Positions 38,440 to 50,596 of a stretch of 64,000 bases of DNA are shown here, one piece after another. A model generated the notes under the pieces. It was not told the DNA's origin, ran no database searches, and saw only the letters and a list, made by a program, of their open reading frames with translations. Source of the DNA: Paragorgia papillata (taxonomy: Eukaryota; Cnidaria; Anthozoa; Scleralcyonacea; Coralliidae). Made by a program: the position numbers and the translations under genes. The stretch is taken from NCBI GenBank assembly GCA_035771165.1, contig JAWNZC010000351.1:5917501-5981500 (forward strand), given 5' to 3'. The first letter of the stretch is position 1. Each line of letters begins with the position of its first letter.

Positions 38440-39290
38440 TGCAGAGGAAATTTATCGACACCGCGTAACTGGTCCCTTCTCCGTACCACCAAAGTTTGAC
38501 GTCAAAGCCTAGATTCGTCAGACTGCTACCGCCTAGATATGAAGCCAGATAGTCTCAGGAAACGTCGGCAATATAATCTACCAAATACTCGAACTGTTCG
38601 TTCTAAGCGTCCTTTTTCTCGGCTTGTGCAATAGCATGAACGCCAAAATCTCAAATTATGACGCTTATACTGTACATTTTATTCCCCAATATTCATGTAT
38701 AAAAAATTCTGATTGTAAATTTATACTCATTCAGCCTAGTTGACTGCTAGGTAATTTGTTATTAAACTATCTATCTACCTGTATCACAATATTCCAATCC
38801 TTGCACCCAGACGACTGTTTTCCATTCGGTATATGGAGTGGAGATACCAAGTTTACGTTGATCTTATCCTCCCATTTGGTTGCGTTCTGTGCCCTTTCAG
38901 CAGTTCATTGGATCCTCTCCAACAACTCCCAGGTGACACCACTGGGTCTTCGGAATTTTATCTTGGACCACTCCTCCGTTTGTGGTTGGGTTGGGCACTT
39001 GGCATTGCCAGGAGCTCGAATCCTTGATTGACCATCTCCACCACGCGTGTAAAGTTGTCCGCCCGGGTCGGGAATTCCTCCGTCGCATAATTGACCGTCT
39101 GGCGCGGTTCACGGTTCTCGCCCAACGCTGACTTTCGTCGGGCCCTCCAATGGTGGTTGGCATTGTTTCACGAGTGGAATACCATTAGTTGCTTTTTCCG
39201 CTCAAATTTACTCATACCCGACCTCTCTGTGTTTTCTCCTGCATCCGGCGTGGGGAGTCTTGGTGCTCCCTTTAACTGACACTGGTTCGC
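38440..39290 (+). pseudogene. RT and RNase H remnants of the Ngaro-like element
   Basis: E-I-Y-R-H-R-V-T-G-P-F-S-V-P-P (about 38440-38490) is the start of a DIRS-group RT. The following palm part is missing. H-P-D-D-C-F-P-F-G-I-W-S-G and Y-V-D-L-I-L-P-F-G (38810-38890) are later RT motifs in shifted frames. The catalytic D-D box is not readable. H-A-C-K-V-V-R-P-G-R-E-F-L-R-R (about 39040-39085) and R-R-A-L-Q-W-W-L-A-L-F-H-E-W-N (about 39130-39175) belong to the connection/RNase H region. Inactive. Confidence 0.75.
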
Positions 39291-39371
39291 ATCGCTGTGG
39301 TGTTTTCGTTCTGATGCTCCTTCGATTGCATTTTGTGAATGATTCCCTGTAGTCGCCTTTCATAAGTAATG

Positions 39372-39660
39372 AGTAATGATTTATTTAACGTCGCAAGCAC
39401 AGGATGTGGTCGCCCAATCATCCGAGCCTAAGACCTAACGTGTTGATTTTACAGAGGAAGGAAAACCGCGGGGCCCTGCAAAAAACCCTCGAAGCACAGC
39501 AGAGACCAACTAAACTCTACTCACATGAAATTCAAGTTCGAGAACGGGGTTTTCCCAGACGGTCACCCCATCCAAGTGCTGGCCCCGTGCAACTGGGCTT
39601 AACTATTGGTGAGAGGCAGCGCCCTAACAGCACACGCCACCCGTGCTCTCTGGGGCCGTA
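39372..39660 (-). mobile_element. 5S-rRNA-derived SINE inside the Ngaro-like element
   Basis: Minus-strand copy of the family described at 57634-57925, with GGATGGGGTGACC and GTTGATTTTACAG/CCGCGG segments, ending at GGCGTGTGCTGTTAGGGCGC (about 39650-39620). It interrupts the element between RNase H and recombinase, so it is younger. Confidence 0.75.
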
Positions 39661-39664
39661 GCTG

Positions 39665-40200
39665 GTTTCGGTTTCGGTTACAGGTCATCTCAACACCTCC
39701 GCTGATGCTTCTCGTTTTCGTTTTCTCCGCGTGTCAAAGTTTACTTGTCCCTCTTCCTAATTCGATCCTCAGTCTCCGATGTCTGCACTGTCATTGATTC
39801 CGGTGGTACCGTCGCTGTCTTATCGTCCGCAAGAGCGTCATCCTTCATACTGGTCTATCCGCGGGTATTCTGTTTGTGCTGTGGCTGCCCTACGGGTCTA
39901 CCTCGTTCCGGGGCATTTCACCGGGCCCGTTGTTCGTCGTCTTCGGTTCCGTTATCTCCACCCCTCGTCAACCAGTGGCTCCGCTCCATACGGCTGCTGG
40001 ATTTGGTTCTTCGTCTAGCAGCCACAGTTTTCGAATAGGAGCAGCAACATCAGCAGCCTCGGCCGGAGTTCCGGATCACTTAATAAAGACCCTCAGTCGG
40101 TGGTCTAGCAGCGCGTACGAAAAGCTCCAGACGCTCTTATTGCCGTTGCTCGGATCTTGGCTTGATCCGTCAATCAGCTGCTCCCTTTGGAGGAGGTTCG
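39665..40200 (+). pseudogene. Tyrosine recombinase of the Ngaro-like element
   Basis: The C-terminal catalytic part is readable across one frameshift: a first part at 39780-39900, then S-H-S-F-R-I-G-A-A-T-S-A-A-S-A-G-V-P (about 40022-40075) and L-I-K-T-L-S-R-W-S-S-S-A-Y (about 40080-40120). H-x-x-R and the R-W-S-S-S-A-Y block are diagnostic of DIRS/Ngaro recombinases, which join element circles to chromosomes. The sequence after S-A-Y departs from the usual Y-I-R ending, so the nucleophilic tyrosine is probably lost. The first catalytic Arg region is frame-damaged. Confidence 0.82.
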
Positions 40201-40748
40201 CGTTCCTCGAAACCCTCGCTCCAGCTAGCTGGAGAGGTCGCATTGGAGAGGAGTTTCTCGGTCGCGCAGGAACACCACTATTACCTAACGGAGTAGGATC
40301 GCGATTCGTGTGCCAGCACCAGACGGGTCTGCCAGGCCTTGGCGACTCGCTAGCTTGGTGGTGTAATGATTGCCGGCCCGAGATACCCCACCGGGGATTG
40401 CGACCCTCCAAATTTAGTACTGTGTGCGTCTATTTACGGACATTGTCCACGCATCCTGGTATCTGGTTATTACACAGCGCTGTTATTAATGGGATTTATG
40501 CAATAAATAATATTAAAACTAGCTGTGTGTTGTTTGGGTGGCTCCAACTCCCCCGGTTCTTAGGGGTTATCTGGTCACGCATGGCACACGTGAAGTGTCA
40601 CCCTCCAGCGATCAGGAATTGGGCACTGTTGATCAGAGGCACGTGATACGTGCGTGCTTAGAAGGCTGATGCAATATCCGGAACTACTAGTCAGTGTTTC
40701 CTGGGCCCCGGGCTCAGCATTGTTGGCACCGTTTCTCGAGGGGTTCTT

Positions 40749-42066
40749 CCCACCCTCCTCCCCACAACGTGCTGTCGAGCGCGTGGTTGGGCAAGCGCCA
40801 ATCCACCCCCCACTCCCTTTGCACGGGAGTTTTTGTCGTCTCTGCAACTGCCAACGGATGCGCTTCCGTTGTTACTTGGTCAGTAGCTAACCTCTGTTAT
40901 TCGCGTGGTTGGGCAAGCGCCAATCCACATGCCTCCTGCCCTGGAGTTTGAAGCCTCCGCAACTGCTAACGGATGCGCCTCCGTTAGCTAATGTTTATCA
41001 CGTCTGTGCGTCTTCTACACCACTCCCACTTTCCTCTCTAATCTTGGAGCCTCTCTATTCCTTCACCAGATGCGCCTCTGGTGTTCAGCAAGGTTCGTTT
41101 GCAGAACTTGTTGTTGCTACCGCCGGGAGAGGGCTCTCCCGGCTTGCCAACGGTTGCTCCACCGTTGTTGCTCCGTCTACTTTGTAGAAGGAGTAAGCTG
41201 TGAGCACAGACGCCGTGAGTCTTGCTCTCCCTGGCATGCCAGGTGATACATTAATTTGTTAGCTAATTTGTATTGTACGTTGTCGTCCTGTGTCAATTTA
41301 TGTTGCTTTCATAACCTAACTGATACATTAATTTGTTAGCTAATTTGTATTGTACGTTGTCGTCCTGTGTCAATTTATGTTGCTTTCTTAATGAGTCTTG
41401 CTTAGACTTCATTCTTCTTAGCAAGGTTCGTTTGCAGAACCTTTGGTTGCTAGCGCCGGGAGAGGGCTCTCCCGGCTTGCCAATGGTTGCTCCACCGTTG
41501 TTGATCCGTCTGTGCGTCCTCTACACCACTCCCACTTTCCTCTCTAATCTTGGAGCCTCTTTATTCCTTCACCAGATGCGCCTCTGGTGTTCAGCAAGGT
41601 TCGTTTGCAGAACCTTTTGTTGCTACCGCCGGGAGAGGGCTCTCCCGGCTTGCCAACGGTTGCTCCACCGTTGTTGCTCCGTCTACTCTGTAGAGGGAGT
41701 AAGCTGTGAGCACAGACGCCGTGAGTCTTGCTCTCCCTGGCATGCCAGGTGATACATTAATTTGTTAGCTAATTTGTGTTGTACGTTGTCTTCCTGTGTC
41801 AATTTATGTTGCTTTCATAACCTAACTGTTCTATCTTAGACAGGATATTACTTGAACTCTCCCGGCCTTGCTGGCCGGGTGATCTGCATTGCATTTGGCG
41901 TCAAGTGTTATGCTTCAACTTTGCAGTATGTTGCAGTGTCTGCTGCAGCTGTTTCCTACGCCTTTTCTATAGGTTCAGGTTTGTGCAGTCACATCATGGG
42001 TGAGTACTTGTATTATTTACTTTCTTTCTCCACTAGTCTAGTAGTGTGAACCGTAATCCCCTGGTT
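40749..42066. repeat. Array of short perfect hairpins between A2 and B2
   Basis: At least 15 small hairpins in 1.3 kb. Those with a TGCGCC or TGCGCT hexaloop are 40852-40871, 40965-40988 (9-bp stem), 41064-41083 and 41570-41589. A TGCTCC loop occurs at 41148-41167, its copy near 41480 (one wobble pair) and 41654-41673. GCCGGGAGA/TCTCCCGGC with a 4-nt loop occurs at 41122, 41455 and 41628. AAGGTTC/GAACCTT with loop GTTTGCA occurs at 41423 and 41596. Single hairpins are at 40812-40830 and 41861-41879, and CCTGGCATGCCAGG at 41230. The stems differ in sequence yet stay perfectly paired. A ~75-bp segment (GATACATTAATTTGTTAGC…) is also repeated three times (41246, 41321, 41751). Confidence 0.85.
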
Positions 42067-42381
42067 GAGAGGAGTTTCTCGGTCGCGCAGGAACACCACT
42101 ATTACCTAACGGAGTAGGATCGCGATTCGTGTGCCAGCACCAGACGGGTCTGCCAGGCCTTGGCGACTCGCTAGCTTGGTGGTGTAATGATTGCCGGCCC
42201 GAGATACCCCACCGGGGATTGCGACCCTCCAAATTTAGTACTGTGTGCGTCTATTTACGGACATTGTCCACGCATCCTGGTATCTGGTTATTACACAGCG
42301 CTGTTATTAAGACTATAATAACATGTATGCGTGTTATTTCCGGCGGAAATACGTAGTCTGTTTTTAGCTCAATCTCGGACA

Positions 42382-42649
42382 ACTGGGATAATTGATAAAA
42401 GTTTGGAAGATGAACTACGAACGATACCAGGAATACAGGAACAATTATCCCAACATTTATTGCTAGAAATGCAAAAGAGTATTGTATATTCGGCAGTAAA
42501 TGTTGGGCGTGTTCTGAACAGTGATTAGGATGTAAGATTTGAACGTTTAGGACTCAGTTGAACTTCAAATGTGTGTCTTTCTAATTTATGTGGTTACAAG
42601 AACTGTTATGAGGCCACAGTGTAATTTATTTCCTTTAATTTCATTAAAG
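42382..42649 (+). pseudogene. R2-type LINE copy 2, right half (3' end)
   Basis: Aligns with 26288-26575 of copy 1: C-terminal coding tail, stop (42526-42528), 3' UTR with AACGTTTAGG and the same CATTAAAGCTACT end before an (ACT)n tract. Its first bases (ACTGGGAT) pick up where the left half stops at 28252 (GTGACTG). ACTG is present at both breakpoints (28249-28252 and 42382-42385). Confidence 0.85.
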
Positions 42650-43335
<686 letters not shown>

Positions 43336-45537
43336 CAGGGGCGGATCTAGGAATTTTGATACCTTAGTCAAAGTTGCTGTGGGCCCATATTTCTAGGGTC
43401 CGGCGCCCGCCGGCCCCCCCTCCCCGCGCTCGGAAAATTTTTTTAATTTGGATTTCTGAAATGGCATTTCCTGCATTCTGACAGCACATTTGAGCAAAAT
43501 TTTAAATGTTTTAAAACATGTTTTTAATGGACATTTTATCATTTTCAAGAAACATTTTATCTAAATTGGACTTTAATTGATATTTTCTTGTTGTCTTAGA
43601 AACCTTGTGATAGTTTGCAAGTGTGTAAGGCTAAGTTTTTCCAGGAATGAGGGTGGGGAAATCCAATAAACAGTAGAGAGATATGTGGTCACATTCTAAT
43701 ATAAAAAAGTTGGTTGTTTCGCTCTATGTCAAAGTTCATCAGCATGCCTAGGAAACACCAGTTACATTGTTTCAGTCAGTGAATCCAACATGGACAGCCT
43801 GACCAACACACAAGTGAAGGTCTAGCTGAATTTAACATTCTGCATAACCCAGAGCAAGGTGTGACTACCTTCTATGGCTGTTGAGCCCCACCTACCCAGA
43901 GCTGTCTGGCTTTCAAATGCCTGATACTTGCCTTTTAAACCTCAACCCAAGCAGACAATGTCTGGTTAGGAGTCAGGAGAAGCTTTTGTTAATGACCATA
44001 ATGGACATTACATGGACAATAGACATAGAGGAGTTCAACTCTCTACATCATCCCGATCATTCTAACCCCCATCTAATATGCCACTACCCATCCCCCTACT
44101 AACCCATGTTACTATGAGCTGTCTGGTTTTCAGGCACCAGCAACCCAAGTTCAATTCCTGTCCAGTGCAATTATCAGATTAAAATTTCATAATAGCCACA
44201 TGTGAGAAGAATGCTTACTTGATGTATAACGATAATACATGGAAATTTGTAGAAATGTCATGTAGATATTTATTGCTTAGCTTTTGATCTGTTTCCCCAG
44301 GCCCAGACCTTATTACTTATATGTTAAAAAGTTATTATTTATAATACCATTATTATATGTTATATACAGTATATAGACAATTAACTGGCTTGTATAAATA
44401 TGAACTGAGGACGAATGTATTATGTAAAGTACTGTGGAAAGCTAAGGCAATCTGACTCTGCATCATGATTATGACATACTATAGTGAGTATCTAGAATTG
44501 AAACACTACCTAAGTAGTGTTTATAGTACTACATGAAGCATTCAATAGCATTGGTTTATACCAGTGTGCTCAACGCAGATTATGCTAATATGGAACGGAT
44601 ATCAACAAAGGTTAGGGAAGTAACTGATGACAACAGACTATTAAACATCGATATTGAATCCATATTGATGAACTACTGTACCTATAAGCTTACCTTAGAG
44701 CGACATATGGCTTTAATACTCTAGCTTGTCCGCCTTCATGTCTTGTGGCAAATAGACCGTACGTCTCAGCACCGTCGATGTCTTCCCAATCTTGGGGAAA
44801 TGCTCTCCGGCCGCCAGTACTCGACAAGCACTGATTCTCACAGACAAATCAACATACATTTGCCGCAAAAGAACATCATCGCTGCTTTTTAAAGCACACA
44901 ACGCACGATCTAACAAGCTTGTAAAAGCCATGAATCGATCGAACAGAATTAGACTGAACTAAGACTTTGCATACCGCATTTTGCAGGCTTCCAAACATAA
45001 GCTTGAAGTCGAGTAGCAATCCTGTTCATGATGCTGCAAATGCTGCAAATGCAGCAAAGTTAGTCAAACCGTCCTGTATCAGCCAATCAAAACCCAAGTG
45101 CGTCAAGAAACTTTACTTCCGACGTAATTGCATGCACTTCCGACGTATTTGCATTGTTTTCGACCAATCAGCGCTCGTTATTTCGACGTATTTCGGCCAG
45201 TTCGACGTATAAAATTGTACCCATTTGTAAAGATTTACACCTCTATCCCTAGGCCGAGCGTATAAGACTGCTCTAGTGGTCTGGTGCATAGTTAGCTCAC
45301 GTGCAATCAACACGGGGGAATGAATAGGACCGGACGTAGAGAGATTTATTGCGTTATTGCGCTCGCATTCGCTCCTCGAAATTGGTTTTAAAATAAAATT
45401 TTAAAAATTTGGAAAGTAATAAATATTTAGCCATTTTTTATTGAATTAATTAGTCAGCTTTTTAAAATTGAATTAATTAGTCAATTTTATTTACGTTAGT
45501 CGCTTGACGTGTTTGACGTACCCTAGATCCGCCCCTG
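43336..45537. mobile_element. CAGGGGCGGAT-type DNA transposon, 2.2 kb
   Basis: Starts CAGGGGCGGATCTAGG and ends CCTAGATCCGCCCCTG. GCTAC flanks both sides (43331-43335, 45538-45542), a 5-bp target duplication. Ends and sub-terminal sequence match the element at 59715-61081. No transposase is recognisable. A minus-strand open frame at 44713-44931 is listed separately. hAT-like by the ends, but the superfamily is unproven. Confidence 0.82.
44713..44931 (-). CDS. Short open frame of unknown origin inside the transposon
   Basis: 72 codons of balanced composition (L-L-D-R-A-L-C-A-L-K-S-S-D-D-V-L-L-R-Q-M near the N-terminus), clearly less AT-rich than the surrounding element. It looks like a captured exon and not like random frame. 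No domain recognised and no splice partner found. Could equally be chance. Confidence 0.2.
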   Translation of the reverse strand: MAFTSLLDRALCALKSSDDVLLRQMYVDLSVRISACRVLAAGEHFPKIGKTSTVLRRTVYLPQDMKADKLEY

Positions 45538-46007
45538 GCTACTATAGTCTTAGACTGCCTCGATATTTCTCAAGCACGTGACACCCGTTCACCCCTCTTA
45601 CCCACATCGGTGGAATCTGAATGGCACTGCTCGCTCACCAACATAGGCGTACGAGGTGGGGGGTGGGGGGATGGGGCTGGGGGGTGGCAGCTGTCGCCCC
45701 CCCCGATAATGGAAGTGTTGCTAAGTCGGGCAAATTTTCAACCTAATCGGGCAAAAAATATAGGAAAAAAGTAAAAAAATAGGATGAAAATAAGGAAAAG
45801 GTGTTTTTTTTTTATCAAAAGTCGGGCTATTTCCGTTTCAGTCGGGCAAAATTTTCTCTGCCCCCCCCCCCCCGCCCCCCTATAAATTTGTGCCCGTACG
45901 CCTATTCTCACCAATCTACGTGAATTCATCAACTCGAAATCCGGTAAAGTGGTATCTCGGGTGTGATAGCCTTCTCCGCAGGCATCATTATATATATTAT
46001 ATATATA
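45538..46007. other. Non-coding stretch with poly-G/C and poly-T tracts
   Basis: Contains GGGGTGGGGGG-type runs (45655-45690) and a C-run at 45862-45880, and repeated words (TCGGGCAAA) at about 45727, 45747 and 45841. No gene. Confidence 0.4.
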
Positions 46008-46052
46008 AGAAAGAACGAACGAACGAATGAACGAACGAATGAACGAACGAAC
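46008..46052. repeat. (GAAC)n/(GAAT)n microsatellite
   Basis: About ten tetranucleotide units GAAC with GAAT variants. Confidence 0.85.
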
Positions 46053-46068
46053 GGTTCCAAAAGTCTTA

Positions 46069-46178
46069 CCATGGCAACTTCACAGAGTGCTCAACAACAC
46101 CGAAGTGAGGGAGCGCACATAGTTCCTTGTACGCTCCTTCACTTCGGTGTTGTTGAGCATTCTGTGAAGTTGCCGTGG
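46069..46178 (+). repeat. Long hairpin, 47-bp stem and 16-nt loop
   Basis: Arms 46069-46115 and 46132-46178 are inverted copies. The only three departures from Watson-Crick pairing all become G-U pairs in a plus-strand transcript, and mismatches in a minus-strand one. Size and near-perfect stem fit either a short MITE or a small-RNA precursor. I cannot tell which. Confidence 0.8.
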
Positions 46179-46421
46179 GTACCTATTAGCGATAATGCAA
46201 CGCTCACTACCCTTGTGGAAGTTTGAGCATTCTGGGCCCATGCGCACTTCACGCTATCTGAATGTACTTCACCGATGCTGTCCCACATGCGGTTGTCACC
46301 GACGATCGCATGTGTATAAGTAATTGATGAAATTCATTCAGATTGTTCCAAGCACTGATGAGCTGTAGTACAGCGAAACACCGTGTCTGTAGATTGAACT
46401 ATATATATATACATACATATA

Positions 46422-46554
46422 AGTAATAGCATAACATATAGGTTGATTAGTGATTAAATGTACCCGAAAGCCGAAGCCCTCTGGACTTTTACTAAACCTC
46501 CCGAGGCTTGAGGGACATTTAATCACTAATCAACCAATATGTCATGCTATCACT
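46422..46554. mobile_element. Palindromic MITE with ~40-bp arms
   Basis: Arms 46422-46461 and 46515-46554 (AGTAATAGCATAACATAT… inverted as …ATGTCATGCTATCACT). The inner part also folds (CCCGAAAGCC / GGCTTGAGGG region). Confidence 0.75.
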
Positions 46555-49267
46555 ATTCACACTGCATAAATTAGAGCATCGCATATAAAGGTCAACAAAC
46601 TATGAATAAATTGTCAGTGTGGTCAAGTACAGCGGTGTAGGCTACATAGCGTGCGATGCAGCCCAGCATTATATTGGAAGGTTTATCGGGATTTCTGATA
46701 GTGATGCCGATTTATCGTGAAAAATTGCTTCCCACCAACCCACCCACCCAATTCTGAGCATTTGCACTGTAGCTCTTGTCGTATCACCGAATTTTCTCCC
46801 CATATAGCGATGCGATATTGCTGCAGTGTGAAATAGAATACTTTGTAATATTACGGCTACCGAGGAAGAATGAGAGTAAAATTCCCGAGGGCGAAGCCCG
46901 AGGGAATGTATCTGGCATAAAACCGACATCCAAACGCGGCCATCTATCGTGTGTGTTAAGGCTGACTATTTTTTACGGTAGCTATCTTTATTTGAAATGC
47001 AATAGCCATTTATATATCTATATATCTGTAAATATATTACAAGCGGTTACCATTGACCTAATGCAAATTCACGCACATAACTAATATTAGATAGTTGTCT
47101 ATAAAAACAACAACAGTGTAAAGACATGCGCATTGATTTAGTATTAGTCCCACATTTTATGTTCCAGGCAAACTGTAATAAATTCTTGAGATAACAAACC
47201 AGTAACACAATGAAAGTTTGCCTTTCGTTTAGGGCGCTGCCGGTACAAGCGGGTTCAGCGAACCTACTTCGAGATAGGCAAATTTTGGAAAAACATATTT
47301 CACGACATATTTTGGAAAAACCGCGAAAAGACTGGACCGTCGGTTCCTTTGGAGTCACCCTTTTAGCCGAAACTCAAAAGGTCGCGCTGCGAGTTTGACC
47401 TTGACACTTCTAATGGTACCAAAGTAAAAATAGGTACGCAGTGCGTACAGCTGATAACTTCAAAATTCCTTGACTGCAAGTAGCACAATATGCACGAAAG
47501 ACAAAGAGAACTGAAAACAAGAAATACTGCAGCACCAGTACTTAATGTGTTTAATCATAAAACACGAGTGTTGTAAATGTGCTTTATGTAAAATGTTCTC
47601 AATATTTACAGTTCACTTTGTTTGGTACTTTGATAGTCCATATTGCACATTCGTGCACAGTATTCGTGTTAATAAAATGTCAGACAAAATAGTAATTGAT
47701 TAAAACTAATATCATGCACAGATATAAGATATTGTACACACTGCTAACATGACTTCAGTTGATATTTACAACACTCCTGTAAAATGTATCAGATTACATT
47801 TGACTTCTTTCATTTTAAAAGGTAAAATTATGTTCTTAGGAGAACACAAAGTAAATTTAAAATATTTTACCAAGTTTTCTATACTATTGATGGAATACAA
47901 GTTCTCGATAAACAAGGCATTTCGCACAAGCCTCTTAAATAATTAAGTAAGACTCAAAACTTTTGTATACTCAGAAGTACATCACCAGAAAATGACTCAC
48001 TATATAATTTGTAACTGATAAATTTTATTATCACTTTTATCAGGTTTGATTACTGTAAGGCGATTCTAGATCTATAAAGCTCCGTAGAGACACCCTATTT
48101 GACTCAGTTCAACAGCAATACCTTGAAGTTTCTAATAGTTTCTGATTTGTGCGTGGTCTTCACGCAAAATGACGCCTGACCGGCAGAGTGTTGGTCAGAC
48201 TTGCAAAAATAATCGCCTGACCGAACTGGTTACTGATCACAATAGCATCGATAAAATATAAACAAGCAGTACTTTTAACATCGTGATAAAAAGCTCTACT
48301 GCACCAAACATTCCTTTCCAGCACCGTTTTGAGAAAGCGAAAGTACACCGACTTGCTCGAGGCTTCGACCGCATAAGCAAAACAATACGGCGACTTTTCG
48401 GCAAACATTCGGCGCTTTCCGTGTTTTGTTCGTCTGTAGTCTGTAGGTGCGTGCTACCGCGCATGCGCAGTAGACACAATTATCGAAAAATTAGGTATTG
48501 GCAAGAGGTGTTTTCAAAATGACTAAAAAAATTACAATATTTATTTAGCAGATTTAGATTTTTCTTAAACGTGCGCAATATAAAAATAGTTGGTCTAAGT
48601 TTGTATAAAATTTTACTTCGATTGAATGTATTTTAAAGCGGTGCTATTTTAAAGCGGTGCTTTTTTCTCGCGCCTTTTTTCGAGCCTTTCCCCGTTCACA
48701 GGTCTCTACATGAATAGCCGCCGTCCAGAATCGTGGACGTGTCAAATCAGTTTTGAAAACAGGTTCGGTACAACCATAGTTATTCTAAACATGGTTTGGA
48801 AACCCGGCAAACTTCAAAGCGGTCAACAATCAAGCTACGATTCATGTTGAAAGGTACACGAAGGTGCACAAATCCTTTGTTTTAGGTTTATTAATATTTA
48901 AACAGTACGGTTGAGCGATTCAACCCAAACGTTGCTATTGGATGATTGCTTCATTATACAGAAAACACAATATGTTCAGTAACCGTGAAAGTGCACACAT
49001 TTCCATAAACCTGAACAAAAACATAAAACAATGACTTTTGTTGAGCTTCCAAACCATGTTTCTATTAACTATGGTACAACACATGTTCTGGTTGACTACC
49101 GGTGTGCGGCCTCCGATCGCAAAGCACTATGGTAGCCAATTTTGGCTTGTTTGTCGCGAATATGGCGAACCAACTGGTTTAAAGCGCTAAGTTTATGCTT
49201 TGGTGAAACAATTACTTATCATTTGTCAACAACTTTGAAGTAATATGACAGATCGAATATTTTGTGC
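46555..49267. other. Gene-poor interval
   Basis: No supported gene in 2.7 kb. An inverted pair of ~32 bp (ACCATAGTTATTCTAAACATGG near 48772-48800 and its inverse near 49047-49078) bounds a probable ~310-bp MITE. Confidence 0.4.
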
Positions 49268-49270
49268 TTC

Positions 49271-49602
49271 TTTCTTAAAGTGCAGTCGAGTCCGTTCTGC
49301 GCATGATCCGAATCTTTGTTTGTGAGGACCCTCAAACATGACATTCGTAGATAATTACATGAAGTACTCAGCTCACTGTAAACCGTTAGGAACAACATGG
49401 CAGAAAACCAAGCAATTCGGCGAGGATATCTCTTCGGATTTCTTCTATTTCTTCTGAAAATGTTTTGTTTTGGGTACAAGTAATAAAGAGGAAGCAAGAA
49501 AAGCTTACAATCTTGAATAAGGTATCAGTATATTTTTTTCTAAATGGAGATGTAAACATTAGTTTCGTACATGCGCAGAACGGACTGGAGGGCACCTTTA
49601 AC
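49271..49602. mobile_element. MITE with ~30-bp inverted ends
   Basis: GTGCAGTCGAGTCCGTTCTG (about 49278) is inverted as CAGAACGGACTGGAGGGCAC (about 49575-49594). TTAA or TTTAA borders suggest a TTAA target. No gene inside. Confidence 0.5.
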
Positions 49603-50594
49603 AAATTCAAGCTGCGTTTATAAACATAAAGATCTGTTCCTTTCCTATTTATCAACCGCCAAGCGCGTTTTCATTATTAGTTTATGAACCAGTTTATGAA
49701 CACAAAATTCACATTTTGACTTCCCCCAATTTTAAAACAAATAAGCTTTTGACTAACTTCCTTCAACCGCAAATCGGATGTGGTTTTTTTTTTTTTCTTT
49801 TTTTTTCTTTCTTTGTAGTTTGTTTTTGTTGATTATTGGGGTTGTTAAATAACAAATGCAGCAGAAGTTTGACTATGGGCGCCGAAACTGAAAGGGTGCA
49901 TACGGACAACCAAAAATTAATGTGCTTTAGTTGGAGTTGTCAGAAACAAGACATAAGCATTCCCGGACGTTATACTTGTCCAATATCTTGTAAAATACAC
50001 TTTGGTAGAATTCACTCGACGGTTGCCAAACGCATATGAACCGACTTACTAAAATAGCCCGCCATGCTTTGCGATCAGAGAGTGTAACAATTAGCGTTCC
50101 TGAATGCAACCATATGTTTTTATGTCTCTACTCTTTATTAAAGTAACGCCGGTACTTGGGAAGTTGCAAGACGGCTCACAGACCTCGGATATCGCCTCGT
50201 ATTGTTCACACATATTTCATGAGTTTTGAACTTCGTTGTCAAGGACTCAAGGTAACTTCGCACATGCCGCCATGCACGACTGGAAAAGTGTCGGATGTTG
50301 GAAGACGTCTCTTTTTTGTGGAAATCTGCCAGCAGGGAATTCGCACACGTCAGTTGCTATGGCAACACAGACATGACAACGTCCCTTCATGGCCTATTAT
50401 CTCGTGTATTTGAAAAAGAAGCATGGTAACCCCCAATTTTTTTTCTTGTAGACTTTTTCTTCAAGCAAAACAATCAATAGAAAGATTATAGCCTGCTTCA
50501 AGGCCAATACCATATGACGAGCCGTTTGCACTTCGTTATGCGCGTACACGCACGTCAATTTTCTTTTTTTTAACCTTGTGGTTTAAATATCCTA
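49603..50594. other. Non-coding stretch
   Basis: T-rich tract at 49783-49815. Short open frames (49836-50039, 50156-50413) show no domain. No gene supported. Confidence 0.35.
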
Positions 50595-50596
50595 TA

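Larger units (their letters stand above)
37094..42310 (+). mobile_element. Ngaro-like (DIRS-order) tyrosine-recombinase retrotransposon
   Basis: Split direct repeats are complete: A1 37094-37352, B1 40246-40489, A2 40490-40748 (touching B1 exactly), B2 42067-42310. A1/A2 are both 259 bp and B1/B2 both 244 bp, matching at every base I compared. The A1 - genes - B1A2 - B2 arrangement is that of Ngaro/PAT elements, which integrate by tyrosine recombinase through a circle. The coding part is decayed: probable gag 37400-38000, RT remnants 38440-38990, RNase H about 39030-39280, recombinase 39665-40200. A 5S-type SINE has inserted at 39372-39660. Between A2 and B2 lies 1.3 kb of unusual hairpin-rich sequence. 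Confidence 0.9.

Noticed and set aside
40749..42066. CRISPR-like array
   Set aside because: Repeated hairpins are unevenly spaced, spacers are themselves repeated, and the genome is eukaryotic.
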